Of a stretch of 18,325 bases of DNA, positions 14,800 to 18,325 are shown piece after piece; position 1 is the first letter of the stretch, and each line of letters opens with the position of its first letter. A program made the translations under genes and the position numbers. The DNA lies in NCBI GenBank assembly GCA_045658805.1, contig JAZOVQ010000019.1, positions 1 to 18,325 on the forward strand, read 5' to 3'. The notes beneath the pieces are model-generated. The model saw only the letters and a program-made list of their open reading frames with translations. It was not told the origin of the DNA and searched no databases. This DNA is from Scatosoma sp045658805 (GTDB lineage Bacteria; Bacillota; Clostridia; Christensenellales; Borkfalkiaceae).

Positions 14800-15981
14800 G
14801 AGCAAATGTATCAATTGGGGAGCAAACGCTCCTCGATAAGAGAAATTTTTGAATATGCGAAAAAGCGCGCGGAAGTGGTTGGTGCGGAAAACGTTTTCGA
14901 TTTTTCCATTGGCAACCCGTCCGTACCTGCGCCCGAAAAGGTGAATGAAAGCATTTGCCGTATCGTGCAAGAAATGCCGTCCGTAGCCTTGCACGGCTAC
15001 ACGTCCGCGCAAGGCGACAAGGGCGTGCGTGACAGCATTGCGGAAAATTATACCCGACGTTTCGGCGTACAGCTTTCGGGGGACGATTTGTATATGACTT
15101 GCGGCGCGGCGGCTTCGCTCACCGTAACTTTGAAAGCGTTGACTTGCGAAGGGGACGAAGTGCTTGTCTTCGCGCCTTATTTCCCCGAATACGGCGTGTT
15201 TGTACGCAACGCAGGCGCAAAATTTACCGTTTTGCCGTCCGACCAAGCGACTATGTTGCCCGATTTTGACGCTTTGGAAAAGGCGCTTAATCCGCACGTA
15301 AAAGCGGTGCTTATCAACTCCCCCAACAACCCGTCGGGGGTGGTGTACGGCGAGGAAACGTTGAAAAAATTGTCAGCGGTGCTGTCGGCAAAATCAGCGG
15401 AATACGGCGCGCCTATTTATTTGATTGCAGACGAGCCATACCGTGAGCTTATCTACGACGACAGCGTAAAGGCGCTTTCGCCCATGGCGTTTTATCCCAA
15501 TACGGTGGTGTGCTATTCCTATTCGAAATCCCTTTCTTTGCCTGGGGAAAGAATTGGTTACATAGCCGTATGTCCGCAGGCGGCGGACGCGAAAGCGGTG
15601 TACGCGGCGGTATGCGGTGCAGGGCGTTCGCTTGGGTTTGTATGCGCGCCTGCGTTGTTCCAGCGCGTAGCGGCGGAATGTGACGGCTTAACGGCGGATC
15701 TTAGCGTGTATAAGCGCAACCGCGACTTGTTGTATAACAGCTTGACGGAATACGGATTTACCTGCATTTATCCCGATGGAGCGTTCTATTTATTTGTGAA
15801 GGCGGCGGAAGCGGATGCGAGAGCGTTTTGCGAACGCGCGAAGAAATACGATTTGCTTTTCGTAGCAGGTGACGATTTTGGTGCGCCTGGTTGGGTGCGC
15901 GTAGCCTACTGCGTGCAAACGGAACGCATTGAACGCGCGTTGCCTTTGTTTAAGAAGGTTGCGGAAGAATACGGACTGTAA
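14791..15981 (+). CDS. PLP-dependent class I/II aminotransferase
   Basis: Predicted cytoplasmic fold-type I aminotransferase of 396 residues, moving an amino group between an amino acid and a 2-oxo acid with pyridoxal phosphate. Visible conserved sites are the substrate-side GNPSVPAP (41-48), NSPNNPSG (176-183, N180), DEPY (214-217, D214 and Y217), the Schiff-base Lys246 in SYSKSLSLPGERIGY, R254, and the carboxylate-binding Arg370 in WVRVAYC. The set matches aspartate/aromatic-type aminotransferases; the true substrate is not readable. ATG 14791 has TGAGG 8 bases upstream and gives the usual N-terminal length. ATG 14806 would start with MYQLGSKRS and fits a leaderless transcript from the overlapping promoter. 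The gene follows a terminator and ends before a GC-rich stem-loop, so it is probably monocistronic and unrelated to the glycosidase next to it. Confidence 0.92.
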   Translation: MYNEQMYQLGSKRSSIREIFEYAKKRAEVVGAENVFDFSIGNPSVPAPEKVNESICRIVQEMPSVALHGYTSAQGDKGVRDSIAENYTRRFGVQLSGDDLYMTCGAAASLTVTLKALTCEGDEVLVFAPYFPEYGVFVRNAGAKFTVLPSDQATMLPDFDALEKALNPHVKAVLINSPNNPSGVVYGEETLKKLSAVLSAKSAEYGAPIYLIADEPYRELIYDDSVKALSPMAFYPNTVVCYSYSKSLSLPGERIGYIAVCPQAADAKAVYAAVCGAGRSLGFVCAPALFQRVAAECDGLTADLSVYKRNRDLLYNSLTEYGFTCIYPDGAFYLFVKAAEADARAFCERAKKYDLLFVAGDDFGAPGWVRVAYCVQTERIERALPLFKKVAEEYGL

Positions 15982-15990
15982 AAAATTGCA

Positions 15991-16027
15991 TTTACGGGGC
16001 GGCGCAAAAAGCGCGCCGCCCCGTAAA
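15991..16027 (+). terminator. Strong GC-rich stem-loop after the aminotransferase gene
   Basis: A perfect 15-bp stem (15991-16005 with 16013-16027) has a 7-base loop, 9 bases after the stop codon. It is followed by A rather than T, so it is not a canonical intrinsic terminator in this direction. It may stabilise the 3' end or act with Rho. Confidence 0.65.
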
Positions 16028-16155
16028 AACAGCGAAAAGCCTTGAAAATAAAGGGGTTTAGAGGTTTTTCCAAGAGGTAAAAAACCAACCGAAAAAGGAA
16101 AAATAAATTTTTTTTAATTTTTTTAAAATTTTTTTTAAAAAGTGGGTAAAAATGC
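16028..16155 (+). other. A/T-rich intergenic tract before the tRNA promoter
   Basis: No gene is visible here. It holds a weak hairpin (GGTTTTT 16063-16069 with AAAAACC 16080-16086). Long T and A runs (about 16106-16140) may act as an UP element or bent DNA for the tRNA promoter. Confidence 0.5.
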
Positions 16156-16184
16156 TTGCGTTTCTTTTTTGGATATGGTATAGT
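16156..16184 (+). promoter_or_regulatory. Promoter of the tRNA cluster
   Basis: TTGCGT (16156-16161), a 17-bp spacer, and TATAGT (16179-16184), with long A/T tracts upstream. The expected start is near 16191, nine bases before tRNA-Val. Confidence 0.75.
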
Positions 16185-16199
16185 ATATAAGCTTTCGAC

Positions 16200-16275
16200 G
16201 GAAGTTTAGCTCAGCTGGGAGAGCATCTGCCTTACAAGCAGAGGGTCATAGGTTCGAACCCTATAACTTCCACCA
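16200..16275 (+). tRNA. tRNA-Val (anticodon TAC)
   Basis: The cloverleaf folds fully: acceptor GGAAGTT/AACTTCC, D stem GCTC/GAGC, anticodon stem TCTGC/GCAGA with loop CTTACAA, and T arm ATAGG/CCTAT with TTCGAAC. Discriminator A and an encoded CCA (16273-16275) complete the 76 bases. It is the first gene of the cluster. Confidence 0.97.
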
Positions 16276-16278
16276 ATC

Positions 16279-16394
16279 AAAAGACAGTACGGAATGTATG
16301 CGGGAATAGCTCAGTGGTAGAGCGTCACCTTGCCAAGGTGAATGTCGCGGGTTCGAATCTCGTTTCCCGCTCCAAGATATCTGTACTGTCTTTT
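16279..16394 (+). repeat. Long inverted repeat enclosing tRNA-Gly
   Basis: AAAAGACAGTACGGA (16279-16293) and TCTGTACTGTCTTTT (16380-16394) form a 15-bp stem with one G-U pair. The 12 outer bases match perfectly. The whole tRNA-Gly sits in the loop, and the 3' arm is followed by T-rich sequence. It resembles an rRNA-type processing stem or a terminator-like structure built around a tRNA. Confidence 0.8.
16300..16374 (+). tRNA. tRNA-Gly (anticodon GCC)
   Basis: Acceptor GCGGGAA/TTCCCGC, anticodon stem TCACC/GGTGA with loop TTGCCAA, and T arm GCGGG/CTCGT (two wobbles) with TTCGAAT. Discriminator T, as is usual for bacterial tRNA-Gly, and an encoded CCA (16372-16374). 75 bases. Confidence 0.97.
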
Positions 16395-16428
16395 CTTTAT
16401 CTTTTTTGCCGACGAGGCAGGCAGAAAC

Positions 16429-16503
16429 GGCGCTATAGCCAAGCGGTAAGGCCAAGGTCTGCAAAACCTTTATGCCCCGGTTCAAATCCGGGTGGCGCCT
16501 CCA
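16429..16503 (+). tRNA. tRNA-Cys (anticodon GCA)
   Basis: Acceptor GGCGCTA/TGGCGCC with one wobble, anticodon stem AAGGT/ACCTT with loop CTGCAAA, and T arm CCCGG/CCGGG with TTCAAAT. Discriminator T is a known identity element of tRNA-Cys. CCA is encoded (16501-16503). 75 bases. Confidence 0.97.
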
Positions 16504-16505
16504 AC

Positions 16506-16539
16506 AACTCTGCACTGCTAAGCGGTGCAGAGTTTTTTT
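16506..16539 (+). terminator. Terminator-like hairpin between tRNA-Cys and tRNA-Leu
   Basis: AACTCTGCAC (16506-16515) pairs with GTGCAGAGTT (16525-16534). Inner T-G and GC/GC pairs extend it to a TAA loop, and seven T end the structure. It has the form of a strong intrinsic terminator, yet tRNA-Leu starts only 18 bases later with no clear promoter. Confidence 0.82.
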
Positions 16540-16557
16540 GACGACAACGATATAACT

Positions 16558-16644
16558 GCCGCTGTGGTGGAATAGGCAGACGCAAGGGACTTAAAATCCC
16601 TCGGTAGAAATACCGTACCGGTTCAAGTCCGGTCAGCGGCACCA
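16558..16644 (+). tRNA. tRNA-Leu (anticodon TAA)
   Basis: A class II tRNA of 87 bases with acceptor GCCGCTG/CAGCGGC, anticodon stem GGGAC/ATCCC-type pairing around TTAAA, a long variable arm (CGGTAGAAATACCG) and T arm ACCGG/CCGGT. Discriminator A and an encoded CCA (16642-16644). It is the last gene of the cluster. Confidence 0.97.
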
Positions 16645-16684
16645 CAAAACCCCTATCCTCTTTCGAGGTTAGGGGTTTTGTATT
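16645..16684 (+). terminator. Terminator of the tRNA cluster
   Basis: A 16-bp stem with one T-T mismatch (16645-16660 with 16665-16680) has a TTTC loop. It begins directly after the CCA of tRNA-Leu and ends in a T-rich arm. Confidence 0.88.
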
Positions 16685-16736
16685 GATTCCGCAAATGCAA
16701 GCGGACTTGAGGCGCATATTGCCTTTTTATAACAGT

Positions 16737-16766
16737 AAAAGCCCCCTAAACAATAGGAGGCTTTTT
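16737..16766 (-). terminator. Bidirectional terminator for the minus-strand gene and tRNA read-through
   Basis: AAAAGCCCCCTA (16737-16748) and TAGGAGGCTTTT (16754-16765) form a 12-bp stem that has a G-U wobble in minus-strand RNA. T-tracts exist on both strands: five T on the plus strand, four on the minus. It lies 10 bases after the minus-strand stop codon. Confidence 0.85.
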
Positions 16767-16776
16767 ATTTTCTAAA

Positions 16777-18279
16777 TTACTTGCTGTTGCTGATAGTAGG
16801 TACGTTTTGTTTGGGTTCTTGAGAAACTTGAGGAGCGATTTCACCGCTATCTTCAATGAAAGGATTCTCTTCGTTAAAAGCGGGTTCGTAGTCATCAATG
16901 TCTTCAATTTTTTTGTCTTGCGATTGCTCCCCCTTCATAATCTCTTCAAGGGTGTAAGTCACGGTCGAATTTTGGTCCAATGCATAGTTATCGATCGTTT
17001 CTTTATAAAACAGGTCAGAATCGTAAATTTCTTTATAGATCGAAACGTTTTTATCAATATATTCGTTGGCAAGGGAACTCAACTGGGGATAGACAGCCAC
17101 CGCAGTAAGGTTATCAATCAACGTTTTCGCTAAAATTCCACACGCTTGAACACGGCCCAACTTGCTGTTGCCGACAATATAAGCTTGATATTTATGCGCC
17201 ACCTTGAAGACGTCTCGTACAAGTTTCGCCACGGCTTCCTTTTGATTGCCCTTTTTAATATCTTGGTCAAACTGTTCGTTCAACTCTTTTATATGCTCAT
17301 CGAAAACAGGTCCTATTACCATGCTTTTGAGCATCCTTTGTGTATAGGTTTGGTCACCCATAAAGGAAATTTTCGACATCAAACCATCCACAATGTTTGT
17401 GGTATAATCATCCTCATAAACCATTTCTTCAATTTTTTCTGCGCAGGCTTTAACTTTTGCGGGTTTAGAAGTGGTTTTTGCAGGTTTTTCTTGGACTTTC
17501 TCCTTTTCTTCCGTCACCGTTTTCCCAAACACAGTCTTGCCCGTAAGTTCTGCCACCTTCGCTTCTACGTCATAACTACCGCTCAATTCACTAATTTTAT
17601 CGTTAAGGTCTTGTAAGTACTCTTTTTCTTGGCGGTTTTGCGCTCTATTAAAAATGACTTTCCAAAGCCAGCCCAAGAAACCTGTACGGCTTTCACGAAG
17701 TTGTTTCATCGCTTCTCGCGCCGCAATCAAGTTTGTCAATTTAGCGTCTAATTCATCCTCCGCATAATCACCACTATTTCCCAAAGCGTCATGGGAATTG
17801 TCCGTAATGGCTTTCAAAGTTTCTAATTTAAGAGACCCGTCTTTCAAATTTTCTTGCCACAAAGTAGGCAAGGTTTTTTTGTAGTTTCTCTTGCAGTTTG
17901 CAATAACGTTTTCAAGGTTTTTCTTTTGCCCCTCCGTAACGTCATTCACTTGCAGTGCCTCTTCGCCTTTTTCTTCCGCATCTGCATCATATTTTGCTTG
18001 AACGAGCGTTTTAAAGCTATCATAAAACGCTTGCGCGTTAAACGAAGACATATATTTGCCGTTTTCGTTGGGCGTCGTATTCGTTTCAAAATAATGAGAG
18101 AGCGTTCTCGAAAACCATTTTACGTATTGACCTGCAGGGGAGTTATCGGGGGAAGAACCCATCAAAAACGTATCCGCATAACGAAGCGCTTGTACGTTTT
18201 TCGCTATTTTGTTAAGGTCGTAATCCGACAAGTTCCATTGCTGTTTAAAATTTGCTAATTCTTGTTCGTAGTTTGCCAT
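16777..18279 (-). CDS. Unrecognised 500-residue soluble, mainly helical protein
   Basis: I do not recognise this protein. ATG at 18279 is chosen because AAGGAG (18293-18288) lies 8 bases upstream; an in-frame ATG at 18315 would overlap a probable -10 box. It has no signal peptide or clear membrane segment. Composition is highly charged and probably helical. Residues 1-245 form a first region containing a hydrophobic, Trp-rich patch FLGWLWKVIF (201-210) flanked by basic residues. A Lys/Pro/Glu-rich linker (about 255-277) separates it from a second helical region (about 278-450). The acidic C-terminal tail (about 451-500) looks disordered. Two regions joined by a flexible linker suggest a scaffold or structural role, but this is speculation. 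It is transcribed toward the tRNA cluster and closed by the shared terminator. Confidence 0.82.
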   Translation of the reverse strand: MANYEQELANFKQQWNLSDYDLNKIAKNVQALRYADTFLMGSSPDNSPAGQYVKWFSRTLSHYFETNTTPNENGKYMSSFNAQAFYDSFKTLVQAKYDADAEEKGEEALQVNDVTEGQKKNLENVIANCKRNYKKTLPTLWQENLKDGSLKLETLKAITDNSHDALGNSGDYAEDELDAKLTNLIAAREAMKQLRESRTGFLGWLWKVIFNRAQNRQEKEYLQDLNDKISELSGSYDVEAKVAELTGKTVFGKTVTEEKEKVQEKPAKTTSKPAKVKACAEKIEEMVYEDDYTTNIVDGLMSKISFMGDQTYTQRMLKSMVIGPVFDEHIKELNEQFDQDIKKGNQKEAVAKLVRDVFKVAHKYQAYIVGNSKLGRVQACGILAKTLIDNLTAVAVYPQLSSLANEYIDKNVSIYKEIYDSDLFYKETIDNYALDQNSTVTYTLEEIMKGEQSQDKKIEDIDDYEPAFNEENPFIEDSGEIAPQVSQEPKQNVPTISNSK

Positions 18280-18313
18280 AATTTTTTCTCCTTGGGTTTG
18301 TTTTTGTAAATCC

Positions 18314-18319
18314 ATTGTA
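18314..18319 (-). promoter_or_regulatory. Probable -10 box of the minus-strand gene
   Basis: TACAAT reads on the minus strand from 18319 to 18314, about 35 bases before ATG 18279. The matching -35 box at 17-bp spacing would fall just outside the window. Confidence 0.5.
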
Positions 18320-18325
18320 CACCCA

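Noticed and set aside
16261..16717. Short open frames on both strands across the tRNA genes
   Set aside because: Products such as HPDLNRG and PPGFEPG are the well-known translation artefacts of tRNA sequences, common in databases as spurious proteins.
16688..16726. Small hairpins (TCCGC/GCGGA and GGCG/TGCC before T5) as a small RNA or extra terminator
   Set aside because: Stems are only 4-5 bp, there is no promoter, and both neighbours are already explained as stronger terminators.

Overview
The window looks like a chromosomal segment of a low-to-moderate GC, gut-type Bacillota (Clostridia). Supporting signs are lipoprotein signal peptides, a BspA-type leucine-rich-repeat surface protein with Cys-rich repeats, glycoside hydrolases of kinds common in gut Clostridia, sigma-A promoters with exact 17-bp spacers, strong AGGAG ribosome binding sites, and four tRNA genes that all encode CCA. 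The style resembles Christensenellales/Borkfalkiaceae-like genomes, but that is inference and cannot be proven here.

Layout on the + strand: (1) a Gfo/Idh/MocA-type oxidoreductase (69-1349), closed by a strong terminator. (2) A monocistronic 1570-residue surface lipoprotein (1548-6260): two identical-length collagen-like units, Cys-rich modules, a duplicated LRR block, more Cys-rich repeats and a C-terminal LRR segment. It has its own promoter and a UUCG-loop terminator. (3) A two-gene operon (6472-11704): a cytoplasmic GH38 alpha-mannosidase followed after 22 bases by a secreted lipoprotein metallopeptidase of the M6 type. It has a near-consensus promoter with two inverted repeats beside it. 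(4) A GH106-like (alpha-L-rhamnosidase-type) glycoside hydrolase (11916-14720) with its own promoter. (5) A PLP-dependent class I/II aminotransferase (14791-15981), whose best promoter starts in the T-tract of the preceding terminator and overlaps its start codon. (6) A tRNA cluster Val-Gly-Cys-Leu (16200-16644) with unusual hairpins between the tRNAs. On the - strand, (7) a 500-residue protein I do not recognise (16777-18279) converges on the tRNA cluster.

Functional reading: the oxidoreductase, the GH38 and GH106-like enzymes, and the surface peptidase and adhesin-like protein fit a cell that binds and takes apart host or plant glycoconjugates. The two glycosidases show no signal peptide, so they should act inside the cell on imported oligosaccharides, while the two lipoproteins act outside. 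No transporter or regulator gene lies in the window, so this is a loose neighbourhood rather than a complete utilisation locus.

Most notable items: the exact 86-residue tandem unit in the surface protein; a duplicated ~105-residue domain of unknown type in the M6 lipoprotein; the mannosidase-metallopeptidase coupling; the terminator/promoter/start-codon overlap before the aminotransferase; the 15-bp stem enclosing tRNA-Gly; and the unrecognised minus-strand protein. I found no CRISPR array, insertion sequence, prophage gene or convincing riboswitch.
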